Notes: a model not told the origin generated them from the letters alone. Shown: positions 16,716 through 22,873, counted from the stretch's first letter. The stretch: DNA of 30,121 nucleotides from XYD2-FULL-39-9 sp964561035 (GCA_964561035.1 CAZLNR010000009.1:1-30121), one strand, 5' to 3'. A program made the numbers and translations.

Positions 16716-17576
16716 ATGACTACCAGCATACAAAATCTTAAAACTCCTAACATGTGCAATTGGTGTCCAGGGTGCGGAAATTTTGGCATCTGGACAGCTT
16801 TTAAAGAAGCGGCTGCGCGAGAAAAATGGAGTAACGCCAATACGGCCATTGTGGCAGGTATTGGGTGTCATGGACATATAAATAATTTTGTTGAGTTAAC
16901 TAGTTTTGAAGGGTTGCACGGGCGCGCAATTCCTGTGGCTACAGGCATTAAGCTTGTTAATCACAAGCTTAATGTGATTGTGTTTACCGGAGATGGCGAC
17001 TGTATGGCGGAAGGCGGCAATCATTTCATGCACGCCGCTCGCCGTAATCATGATCTTACAGTTATTCTGCATGATAACGCCATTTACGGTTTGACTACCG
17101 GACAAACTTCGCCGCGCTCACCGCATGGATATAAATCAAAATCTACTCCAGCCGGAAATTTGGATGAGCCTGTTAATCCGCTTAGTGTTGCTTTGTCGGC
17201 AGGAGCCACATTTATTGCACGCGGATATTCTGGCGATATTCCTCGTCTCACAGCGCTTATGAGAAAAGCCGCAGCGCACACGGGTTTTTCTGTTTTACAG
17301 GTTTTGCAGCCATGTGCCACATTTAACCGCGTGTACACCCATGCATTCTTTCAAGAAAATACCTACCAGCTTGATTCCGCATACGATCCAACCAACAAGC
17401 AAGCTGCTTTTGCAAAAATCAATGAATGGGGTGAAAAACATATTCCCTTAGGCGTTCTTTATACAGAAGAACGGCCTTCATACGAAGACCAGGTTCCTCA
17501 GATTAAAAAAGAAGCTTTAGTGCGAACACCTCTCAAAAAAAGAAGTATTTCGGATTTGCTTGCTAAGTACCAATAA
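16716..17576 (+). CDS. korB: 2-oxoacid:acceptor oxidoreductase, beta subunit (TPP and Fe-S binding)
   Basis: A 286-residue partner of the gamma-alpha chain. Ligands for one [4Fe-4S] cluster are visible: WCPGCG (Cys17 and Cys20), GIGCHGH (Cys51) and LQPCATFN (Cys near 205), the four-Cys pattern of two-subunit enzymes. The TPP/Mg motif is GDGDCMAEGGNHFMHAARRN, ending in NAIYGLTTGQ. It has no extra ferredoxin-type 2[4Fe-4S] domain, and no separate delta subunit is encoded nearby, so electrons must leave from this single cluster. Flavodoxin encoded 3 bp downstream is the obvious acceptor. The gene starts 7 bp after the gamma-alpha gene. Confidence 0.92.
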   Translation: MTTSIQNLKTPNMCNWCPGCGNFGIWTAFKEAAAREKWSNANTAIVAGIGCHGHINNFVELTSFEGLHGRAIPVATGIKLVNHKLNVIVFTGDGDCMAEGGNHFMHAARRNHDLTVILHDNAIYGLTTGQTSPRSPHGYKSKSTPAGNLDEPVNPLSVALSAGATFIARGYSGDIPRLTALMRKAAAHTGFSVLQVLQPCATFNRVYTHAFFQENTYQLDSAYDPTNKQAAFAKINEWGEKHIPLGVLYTEERPSYEDQVPQIKKEALVRTPLKKRSISDLLAKYQ

Positions 17577-17579
17577 TAT

Positions 17580-18041
17580 ATGAAAAAAATTCTTATTATA
17601 TACACAACCAATTCCGGCAGCACATTCGCGGCAGGTGAAATTATTACTGATGTGCTATCAAAACAACATTCAGTTGCGTTTCAAAATGTAAATGAATCAA
17701 AGCCGGATGATTATATCGGTTATGATTTGATAATTCTTGGCTCGCCAAGCTGGAAGAGTAGGGGAGAAGAAGGTATGCCAACCGATGCCATGCTTAATTT
17801 TTTGGATGTTTGGAAGACTAAGAATATTTCTAAAGTACCGTTTGCTATATACGGCTGTGGCGATGCGGAATTTGCGCATTTTTGCGGAGCGGTAGATTAT
17901 CTAGAAAATTTTGTTCACTCAGCAGGCGCAAAAACTATTACAGATTCGTTGCGTGTTAACAGTTTTTGGTTTGAGCTTGATAATGCTGTGGAACAAACAA
18001 AAAAATGGGCGCAAAAACTTTTGGAAGTTCTGAAAAAATAA
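17580..18041 (+). CDS. Flavodoxin
   Basis: A 153-residue FMN-binding electron carrier. It has the phosphate-binding loop IYTTNSGSTFAAGE at the N-terminus, the LGSPSWKSRGEEGMP loop over the isoalloxazine ring, and IYGCGDAEFAHFCGAVDYLE, all in the order of short-chain flavodoxins. It is the last gene of the operon, 3 bp after the oxidoreductase beta gene, and is the probable acceptor of its low-potential electrons. The next gene (xer) converges on it with a gap of 4 bp. No clear hairpin terminator is present; an A6...T6 stretch at about 18033-18056 is the only candidate. Confidence 0.92.
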   Translation: MKKILIIYTTNSGSTFAAGEIITDVLSKQHSVAFQNVNESKPDDYIGYDLIILGSPSWKSRGEEGMPTDAMLNFLDVWKTKNISKVPFAIYGCGDAEFAHFCGAVDYLENFVHSAGAKTITDSLRVNSFWFELDNAVEQTKKWAQKLLEVLKK

Positions 18042-18045
18042 AATA

Positions 18046-19008
18046 TTACTTTTTTCCGCTGTGGAATTTCTTGTGAATGTCCCGTAAGTGCGGGTTGGTT
18101 ACGTGCGTATAAATTTGCGTGGTAACAATATTTTTGTGTCCAAGCAATTCTTGCACTGAGCGCATATCGGCGCCTTGTTTAAGAAGATCTGTGGCAAAAC
18201 TATGGCGCAAGGTGTGTGGTGTTGCTTCCACCGGTAATCCGGCCATGGTGGCGTATTTGCGCATGAGCCGTTCCACTGAACGCGGAGTAAGACGATGATC
18301 GTTATCATCGTCATCTTTTTTGTAATTGATAAACAAAGGCAGCATCATATCTTTTCTGGTTTTTAGATACTGTGCCAGCCATTCAAGCGATCGGCTGGAA
18401 AAATATATGGTGCGAGTGGAACCGCCTTTGCCGGAAATGGTCAGTTCTTGTTCGGTAATTTTTCCTTTAATAATATTTTGCACATCAAAACTCCGCAGGT
18501 TAAGGGCTGTAAGTTCGGAAACACGCATGCCGGTAGAAAATAATGTTTCCAAAATGGCTCTGTCTCGCAAGCCTTCGGGTTTGGATAAGTCCGGCATTTT
18601 CATTAGCTTTTCCACCTGGTCAAAGTTTAAAAACTTAATAGCCTTGTCTTTATCGGTAAGTTTTGGCAGTTTAATTTTATCTGCCGGCAGCGATACGATA
18701 TCTTTTTCGGCAAAATAGGTAAGCAGGTTGCGCAGCGCAATAAGGTAATAATTCTGAGTGGTTTTTTTGGTATAACGGCCTTTTGTGTCTTGTTTACGCG
18801 ATAAGTGTACCCGATAATCCCAAATATGTTCAGGGGTAAGCTCGTGCGGTTTAAGACCAGCGATATTTTTTTCTTCCAGCCAGCGCTTAAACATCTTTAA
18901 AAAATTGTCATAGTTGCGGGTGGTGGTAGGGGAAAGACCTTTTTCAATCTCGCAATATTCCAAAAAATGGGGTATATGAAATGTAATAGGGTTGTCAGAT
19001 TTGTGCAT
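18046..19008 (-). CDS. xer: Tyrosine recombinase, XerC/XerD family
   Basis: A 320-residue recombinase. The N-terminal SAM-like core-binding domain (about 8-110, FLEYCEIEKGLSPTTTRNYDN) is followed by the catalytic domain with all expected residues: Arg in STGMRVSELTAL, Lys in ISGKGGSTRT, HTLRHSFAT (HxxR), LLGHKN (His) and IYTHV (nucleophilic Tyr). It could be the chromosome-dimer resolvase, as single Xer proteins serve this role in some bacteria, or an integrase of the adjacent accessory island. Its normal base composition and Xer-like length favour the housekeeping role. I found no convincing 28-bp dif site in the window. It starts at ATG 19008, from a promoter that overlaps the divergent one. 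Confidence 0.92.
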   Translation of the reverse strand: MHKSDNPITFHIPHFLEYCEIEKGLSPTTTRNYDNFLKMFKRWLEEKNIAGLKPHELTPEHIWDYRVHLSRKQDTKGRYTKKTTQNYYLIALRNLLTYFAEKDIVSLPADKIKLPKLTDKDKAIKFLNFDQVEKLMKMPDLSKPEGLRDRAILETLFSTGMRVSELTALNLRSFDVQNIIKGKITEQELTISGKGGSTRTIYFSSRSLEWLAQYLKTRKDMMLPLFINYKKDDDDNDHRLTPRSVERLMRKYATMAGLPVEATPHTLRHSFATDLLKQGADMRSVQELLGHKNIVTTQIYTHVTNPHLRDIHKKFHSGKK

Positions 19009-19021
19009 ATATTGGTATAAT
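18992..19021 (+). promoter_or_regulatory. Plus-strand promoter for the gene at 19088, overlapping the xer promoter
   Basis: TTGTCA (18992-18997, inside the xer 5' end), 18-bp spacer, TATAAT (19016-19021) preceded by TGG (extended -10). The expected start near 19028 gives a leader of about 60 nt. The -10 box is one arm of the inverted repeat TGGTATAAT (19013-19021) / ATTATACCA (19038-19046). Confidence 0.65.
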
Positions 19022-19037
19022 TTACCTGAGCATAGCC

Positions 19038-19067
19038 ATTATACCATATAATATTATGCGACGTTAA
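19038..19067 (-). promoter_or_regulatory. Minus-strand xer promoter
   Basis: On the minus strand, TGGTATAAT (19038-19046), with a weak -35 TTAACG (19062-19067) at 18 bp. The expected start near 19031 leaves a leader of about 23 nt before ATG 19008. It mirrors the plus-strand box at 19013-19021 with a 16-bp gap, so polymerase could not occupy both at once. Confidence 0.6.
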
Positions 19068-19087
19068 GAATGTAAATATAGCTTATT

Positions 19088-19486
19088 ATGTTTAGAAAAT
19101 TATTTGGAATAGGAAGAGAAAATGCCAAACCAGCCGTGCCGCAAGAAGTTGCGCATGCTGGGGAGGAGAACTTTTCTGGAGAAGTTATTAATGCAGCATC
19201 TGGAGATTTGCAAAAAGCTTTAAATAATGGTGCTGAAATATTATTTAAAAAATATGGATTTGAAAAAAAAGATATCATAGTTTTTAAGTATGGTGAAGAA
19301 GAGATAACTGGAACAGTTACGGATTTATACACATCTACACCTAAAGATCCAAACAAAGAAACGGAGTATTTTATGACTATAATAGAAGGAGCGAATCCTA
19401 AAGGGGGTGTAACTCGTTTTTGGCACCTATCTCTAAAAGATGTTTTGGAAAATAAATATCAAATTAGAAAAACCGGAAAAATATAA
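19088..19486 (+). CDS. Hypothetical protein
   Basis: A 132-residue protein I do not recognise. The start MFRKLFGIGRE resembles the short basic/hydrophobic N-terminus of peripheral or membrane-associated proteins, but there is no transmembrane segment. The middle is charged (ILFKKYGFEKKDIIVFKYGEEE) and is followed by predicted beta strands (EITGTVTDLYTSTP, EYFMTIIEGANPKGGVTRFW). It diverges from xer, has its own promoter with a leader of about 60 nt, and is followed by a terminator, so it is a single-gene transcription unit. Confidence 0.65.
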   Translation: MFRKLFGIGRENAKPAVPQEVAHAGEENFSGEVINAASGDLQKALNNGAEILFKKYGFEKKDIIVFKYGEEEITGTVTDLYTSTPKDPNKETEYFMTIIEGANPKGGVTRFWHLSLKDVLENKYQIRKTGKI

Positions 19487-19511
19487 AGAGGTGTTAAAAT
19501 AGATGCTTAGT

Positions 19512-19544
19512 AAAAAAATACCATTGTGAAGATGGTGTTTTTTT
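19512..19544 (+). terminator. Rho-independent terminator after the hypothetical gene
   Basis: A6-x-TACCAT, a 7-nt loop (TGTGAAG), ATGGTG-x-T6. The T run directly follows the stem and can also pair with the upstream A run, so the hairpin may work in both directions. Confidence 0.8.
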
Positions 19545-19696
19545 ATATCAAAGCGCTAAAACCAGGCAGTAATATTTTGGCTAATTTAAGCCAAAATATA
19601 TAGAGTTGGCTAAGATTAGCCATTTTAAGAGAGTGGGGAAGTGGTGAAAATTTTTTTATCTACGTATAAAGGGATAATAATCCAATACTAAAAAAC

Positions 19697-19885
19697 ATTG
19701 AAAATAAAATCTCAATATTTTTTGTTTACTGAGAATTGGATTTGCTAGTATGCTACTCTGCTTAATCTATGTTCTTTAACGGGCATGGGTAGAAGAGCGT
19801 TTACCATGCAGGGTTAGCCCCCGACTTTAGATGCCCAGAAGGCGCCATGGACGGATAGATAAAATTGAATAATTTTATTTTCAAT
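19697..19885 (+). ncRNA. Candidate structured RNA or inverted-repeat element, family unknown
   Basis: ATTGAAAATAAAAT (19697-19710) is a perfect 14-bp inverse of ATTTTATTTTCAAT (19872-19885). The core 19780-19856 is clearly GC-richer than the AT-rich surroundings, which in such genomes often marks structured RNA. Inside are TCTCA/TGAGA (19710-19714/19730-19734), CATGG(g)TA/TACCATG (19784-19791/19802-19808), GGG-TTAG-CCC (19811-19820) and GGGCAT/ATGCCC (19781-19786/19831-19836). The last competes with the CATGG stem. The right arm can instead fold locally (ATAAAATT-GAAT-AATTTTAT, 19859-19878). It is not tRNA, tmRNA, SRP, RNase P or a riboswitch that I can recognise. Strand and transcription are uncertain. 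Confidence 0.35.
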
Positions 19886-19888
19886 AAT

Positions 19889-19916
19889 TGACTTTTATAA
19901 TCTAAGTTGTACAATG
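19889..19916 (+). promoter_or_regulatory. Promoter of the NYN gene, near-leaderless
   Basis: TTGACT (19889-19894), 16-bp spacer, TACAAT (19911-19916). The box ends 7-8 nt before ATG 19924, so the transcript would begin at or next to the start codon. This separates the gene from the structured region upstream. Confidence 0.55.
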
Positions 19917-19923
19917 GTTTAAT

Positions 19924-20424
19924 ATGAAACAAGAAAATAACTTTGCTTACATAGATAGTAATAATTTACATCGAGGAGTTAAGGGCCTTGGGTGGAATTT
20001 AGATTATAAAAAATTTAGAATTTGGTTAAAAGAAAAATATCAGGTAACCCAAGCCTACTTATTTATTGGTTTAATAAAACGTAATCTAAATCTTTATACA
20101 TACTTACAAGAGTGTGGTTTTACCCTTGTTTTTAAAGATGTTATACCCGATGCAGAAGGTAAACCAAAGGGAAATTGTGACGCGGACCTGGTGTTAAGGG
20201 CTGTCTGTGATACATATGAGAATACTTTTGAAAAAGCGGTTATTGTGGCCAGTGATGGTGATTATCATTGTTTAGTAAAGCTCCTTAAAGATAGACAAAA
20301 ATTAAAACTTTTAGCCTCTCCTAATAATAGCGATAAGTGTTCAATCCTTTTAAAGAGGCTCAATGTGCCTATTACATTTTTAAACGAGCACAGAGGTAAT
20401 TTAGAAAAGTTTGAAAACGCCTAA
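19924..20424 (+). CDS. NYN-domain (LabA/DUF88-like, PIN-type) putative nuclease
   Basis: A 166-residue protein with the acidic sites of NYN/PIN-like metal-dependent RNases: YIDSNNLHRG (first Asp), GNCDADLVLRAV (central Asp residues) and VASDGDYHCLVKLL (Asp-x-Asp). This is followed by LKLLASPNNSDKC and a C-terminal strand/helix (VPITFLNEHRGNLEK). The length is that of a stand-alone NYN domain. Family members are thought to cut RNA, but the substrate is unknown. It lies alone between the two copies of a duplicated intergenic cassette, with its own promoter and a strong terminator, which could mean a mobile or regulatory context. Whether it acts as a toxin is not supported: no antitoxin-like partner is adjacent. 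Confidence 0.85.
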   Translation: MKQENNFAYIDSNNLHRGVKGLGWNLDYKKFRIWLKEKYQVTQAYLFIGLIKRNLNLYTYLQECGFTLVFKDVIPDAEGKPKGNCDADLVLRAVCDTYENTFEKAVIVASDGDYHCLVKLLKDRQKLKLLASPNNSDKCSILLKRLNVPITFLNEHRGNLEKFENA

Positions 20425-20427
20425 AAT

Positions 20428-20470
20428 GAAAAAGCCCCCGATGGAGACGAGCTCCACCAGGGTCTTTTTC
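20428..20470 (+). terminator. Rho-independent terminator after the NYN gene
   Basis: Hairpin with inner stem TGGAG/CTCCA (loop ACGAG), an outer CCC/GGG pairing, an A5 run before and T5 after. It begins a few bases past the TAA stop (20422-20424). Confidence 0.8.
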
Positions 20471-20499
20471 TTGATGATTATTTATAATATACACAATAA

Positions 20500-20548
20500 T
20501 TGACATTTTGTCAAGTAATGTAAACTTATCCCCAGAAGGGATTTTTTT
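20500..20548 (+). other. TTGACA palindrome followed by a small terminator-like hairpin
   Basis: TTGACA-TTT-TGTCAA (20500-20514) presents a perfect -35 hexamer on both strands. About 15 bp on, ATCCC-CAGAA-GGGAT (20528-20542) is followed by a T run. No good -10 lies 16-18 bp from either hexamer, so it may be an operator rather than a promoter. There is no gene between the two. Confidence 0.35.
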
Positions 20549-20559
20549 GTTTAATCCTA

Positions 20560-20632
20560 GCGAAATATATAGCCAATTTTCACCTATTTTGGCTAATTGT
20601 AGCTTAATTTAATATAGGGTGGGGAAGTGGTG
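20560..20632 (+). repeat. Second copy of the GGCTAA/GTGG intergenic cassette
   Basis: AGCCAA and TTGGCT half-sites in inverted order (about 20571-20593), ATTTTGGCTAATT, then GTGGGGAAGTGGTG (20619-20632, identical to 19633-19646). The first copy is at 19572-19646. Both are followed by a short reading frame beginning in or just after GTGGTG, and both contain KGII-encoding sequence. The copies are about 986 bp apart and in the same orientation, on either side of the NYN gene. Confidence 0.6.
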
Positions 20633-20644
20633 TTAAAAATTTGT

Positions 20645-20749
20645 ATGAATATAATCGTAACCTTAACAGAGATTTTTCTCTTATCTGAGAAAGGAATAAT
20701 AACCAAAAAAGAATTTAGGGATTTGCTAAAATTAGATGAGTATTTATAG
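20645..20749 (+). CDS. Possible micro-protein, 34 residues, SHOCT-like
   Basis: ATG 20645 to TAG 20747-20749 encodes a 34-residue peptide. Its C-terminal half (LLSEKGIITKKEFRDLLKL) resembles the short SHOCT motif, whose pattern is 'L-x-x-x-G-I-I-T-x-x-E-F-x-x-x-x-x-x-L'. An in-frame GTG at 20627 or 20630, inside GTGGGGAAGTGGTG, could extend it by five or six residues. SHOCT segments are usually tails of larger proteins, so a free-standing copy may be a remnant or a small regulatory/oligomerising peptide. It converges on the membrane-protein gene, overlapping its stop by 3 bp. The upstream cassette copy carries a shorter reading frame of 16 codons with a KGII core. Confidence 0.4.
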   Translation: MNIIVTLTEIFLLSEKGIITKKEFRDLLKLDEYL

Positions 20750-21643
20750 TTTGAGTTTTTTGGACAAAAATTGAAAGTAGAGGTTTTGTAGGTTTTTTAT
20801 AGCAGGATCAAACAATTTAATATGTTCAAATAATCTCGGTAAGATTACGTTAGATAAGCCTAATGTAATAATTGCGTACATTAAAGTTAGGAAGTTATTT
20901 TCGAAAATATCCAATATCCATTTTGGTTTATAGTTATACCTATACAAAATAGTGTATATACCTAAATGAAATATACAATATAGAGCAGCGACCTGTGGCC
21001 GCACTTTATAACCGAACAGATCTATTGGTTCGCTTGATGAAACTTTTAGCTCGCTGTTATTATTATTCGGTCCAATATTATTTATAGATTCAAATAAGCT
21101 ATAATAGATACCTATTTTTTTACCAGAGAGTAGATAGTTGATACCTGCAACCAAGTCGAATAAAATTTTAAAAAAAGAAGCGATGATAATATGAAAAAAA
21201 ACCATCTTTATTCTTAACCAAAATCCTGCAACTAGCTTGGTTGGTTTTGTGTGTGCTTTGTCTACTTTTTTTAAAATTTCAATCCCATCTATTTTTTGGC
21301 CTTTACAGTACAGTTCATTAGAGGTGATGTTATAAAAAAAGTCTGCATTAGAAGTTAATCCGATTGGCCAGTTTAATTTTGGTTTAAGTTGAGTGGAAAC
21401 AGTAATAATTCCATTGTCGTTTGGTACTGTTTTTCCATAATTAACGTGTACTGTAATTGCTTTTAGTGCGTCTGGTTTCGTAAACTCTTCCTGCGTAATA
21501 TATAAGTAATAAAGAGATCTAAAGCCCGGCTCTTGTCTGTTTTTGTATGTAGAAAAACCTAACGCAACATCTGCTAAATTAACAGGTTCTGTAAAACCAA
21601 GTTGTGGTAATCCAAACTTTGCTTTAAACTTATCATTGTTCAT
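20744..21643 (-). CDS. Orphan membrane protein
   Basis: A 299-residue protein I do not recognise. Residues 1-140 look soluble and beta-rich (LYYLYITQEEFTKPDALKAI, ITVSTQLKPKLNWPIGLTSN). They are followed by hydrophobic segments at about 143-170 (MVFFHIIIASFFKILFDLVA), 217-237 (VAALYCIFHLGIYTILY) and 250-272 (FLTLMYAIITLGLSNVIL). A low-complexity Asn/Ser stretch (NNNNSELKVSSSE) separates the first two hydrophobic segments. There is no signal peptide. ATG 21643 is preceded by TATAAA at 8 nt, again suggesting a leaderless transcript. It lies in the accessory island between the duplicated cassettes and ftsQ; no function is inferred. Confidence 0.7.
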   Translation of the reverse strand: MNNDKFKAKFGLPQLGFTEPVNLADVALGFSTYKNRQEPGFRSLYYLYITQEEFTKPDALKAITVHVNYGKTVPNDNGIITVSTQLKPKLNWPIGLTSNADFFYNITSNELYCKGQKIDGIEILKKVDKAHTKPTKLVAGFWLRIKMVFFHIIIASFFKILFDLVAGINYLLSGKKIGIYYSLFESINNIGPNNNNSELKVSSSEPIDLFGYKVRPQVAALYCIFHLGIYTILYRYNYKPKWILDIFENNFLTLMYAIITLGLSNVILPRLFEHIKLFDPAIKNLQNLYFQFLSKKLKL

Positions 21644-21825
21644 AAGTATTATTTATACGGTCTAGTTAAAAAATTAATTGAATCCATGGAAGCTAAAAAG
21701 GATGTATTAAAATCCCCTTGTCCCTGTGTAGTACGTCGCTTAATCTATGTTATACGACGTTGTATAATACTGTCCCCGAGAGAGAGTACGCCTGGTAATA
21801 ACGATCAAGACACTTTCTCAATCCT
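21644..21825. other. Intergenic region with a second copy of GCTTAATCTATGTT and a palindrome
   Basis: 182 bp between the ftsQ-like stop and the orphan membrane gene. It holds ACGTCG/CGACGT (21733-21738/21754-21759) around GCTTAATCTATGTT (21738-21751), a 14-mer also found at 19760-19773. A plus-strand TATAAT lies at 21763-21768, and two TGTCCC-N-AGTACG direct repeats at 21719-21735 and 21771-21790. No credible gene; a 60-codon frame from 21686 runs into ftsQ on the other strand. Confidence 0.45.
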
Positions 21826-22845
21826 CTATTTCCAATATACTTTTTCACCAAAACGCAAATCTATATAACTGGTTGGTTTAATGGATGAGAGTATCTTTTT
21901 AAATGCGTCTATTTGATCGGCTGTGTTATTGCGTGGTTGTATGAAAATGTCCCAATTTTGGTCTGTATTAATAATTACCCCGGCATTAAGATTATCTATA
22001 GCAAAAAATTCTGGGGTGATGCTCCCCCGCTGGTTTAATTCGTTATACCAATCAATTGATGCAGCTATATATTGAGAAGGAAGTATGCTAGTTGTATTTT
22101 TTTCAACTTCAATATTACGGCTATCATATATTATAGGATAATCTCCAAATTGCTTAGTTATTTTCCCAATGTTAGGCGTGTGTGTAATGCTGGTAGTTGA
22201 AAAAAACGTGCTTGAGACAGAATCTGCCGTGGAGGTGCTAAGAAGAATGTTTTGTTTTTTGATTATCTCGGATGGTTCAACATCGGTGAGAAATTTAATA
22301 ACTGTCCCCTGCTGATCAAGCAGAAAATATTTTTTCCCATTATCGTAGATAACTGAAGAGATTTTTTCTATAACATCAATAGATATTTTATCCGGAAAAG
22401 TTTTTTTAACCGTCACAGTTTCAAAAGAAAAATTTTTCAAAAGAGCTTTTGTTAGTTTTGATTCAGATACAAAGAAGTAGTTTCCCCATGGTAAAAGCCC
22501 CTTTTTATTTATATAGTTGGCATATATAAAAGAATCAAGTTCTTGTTTAGTGTTATTTTTTAGCCCGCTATACTCTATTTTCTGAATATGAAAATACGGT
22601 ATGTAGAGCAAGCAGGCTAGCCAGAAACTGGTTACGACAAAAAAAGATAGTACTTTTATATTTGGGCCGGTCCTCTTTTTTTCCGCATGCCTCTGTTTGA
22701 ATGGGTTAACTTTATAATGCGGTCCTGTTTCAATAGGCGCTATATTTTTTGATTGTTTTTTTGCAAAAAACAACGAGAGTTTTTTTCTCCAGCTTACATG
22801 AGGTTTATATTTTTCAAACGCTCGTTCCGAATGCATGTGTTTCAT
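21826..22845 (-). CDS. ftsQ: FtsQ/DivIB-like cell-division protein
   Basis: A 339-residue bitopic membrane protein of the divisome. It has a basic cytoplasmic N-terminus (1-62), one transmembrane helix (about 64-84, VLSFFVVTSFWLACLLYIPY) and a POTRA-type start FHIQKIEYSGLKNNTKQELD. This is followed by VKKTFPDKISIDVIEK, then the FtsQ beta domain ending in SYIDLRFGEKVYWK, the typical C-terminal strand. The Ser/Thr-rich insert near 200-225 is unusual. The start is ATG 22845, with a second Met at 22836. In FtsQ-like proteins this domain recruits FtsL/FtsB; neither gene is seen next to it. It lies downstream of serS, separated by a terminator. Confidence 0.85.
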   Translation of the reverse strand: MKHMHSERAFEKYKPHVSWRKKLSLFFAKKQSKNIAPIETGPHYKVNPFKQRHAEKKRTGPNIKVLSFFVVTSFWLACLLYIPYFHIQKIEYSGLKNNTKQELDSFIYANYINKKGLLPWGNYFFVSESKLTKALLKNFSFETVTVKKTFPDKISIDVIEKISSVIYDNGKKYFLLDQQGTVIKFLTDVEPSEIIKKQNILLSTSTADSVSSTFFSTTSITHTPNIGKITKQFGDYPIIYDSRNIEVEKNTTSILPSQYIAASIDWYNELNQRGSITPEFFAIDNLNAGVIINTDQNWDIFIQPRNNTADQIDAFKKILSSIKPTSYIDLRFGEKVYWK

Positions 22846-22873
22846 AGCCGCGATGAAATTTATTATGCGGATT

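Larger units (their letters stand above)
19545..19923. other. Noncoding region with paired hairpins, GTGG element and a structured core
   Basis: 379 bp without a convincing gene. In order: hairpin ATATTTTGGCT/AGCCAAAATAT (19572-19599, 11 bp); hairpin TGGCTA/TAGCCA (19607-19622); GTGGGGAAGTGGTG (19633-19646); a 16-codon reading frame from GTG 19641 to TAA 19691; a 14-bp inverted repeat closing 19697-19885; and the promoter of the NYN gene (19889-19916). See the separate entries. Much of the first half recurs, diverged, at 20560-20749. Confidence 0.6.

Noticed and set aside
19013..19046. dif-type site for the Xer recombinase
   Set aside because: The arms are 9 bp with a 16-bp gap; dif sites have 11-bp arms and a spacer of about 6 bp. 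The arms are better read as -10 boxes.
19781..19836. tRNA-like segment in the GC-rich core
   Set aside because: There is a closing GGGCAT/ATGCCC stem and a D-arm-like GGTAGAAGAGCG, but no T-loop TTCGA, no anticodon arm and a length well short of a tRNA.
21686..21868. 60-codon plus-strand reading frame
   Set aside because: It is low in protein-like character and runs into the ftsQ-like gene on the opposite strand.
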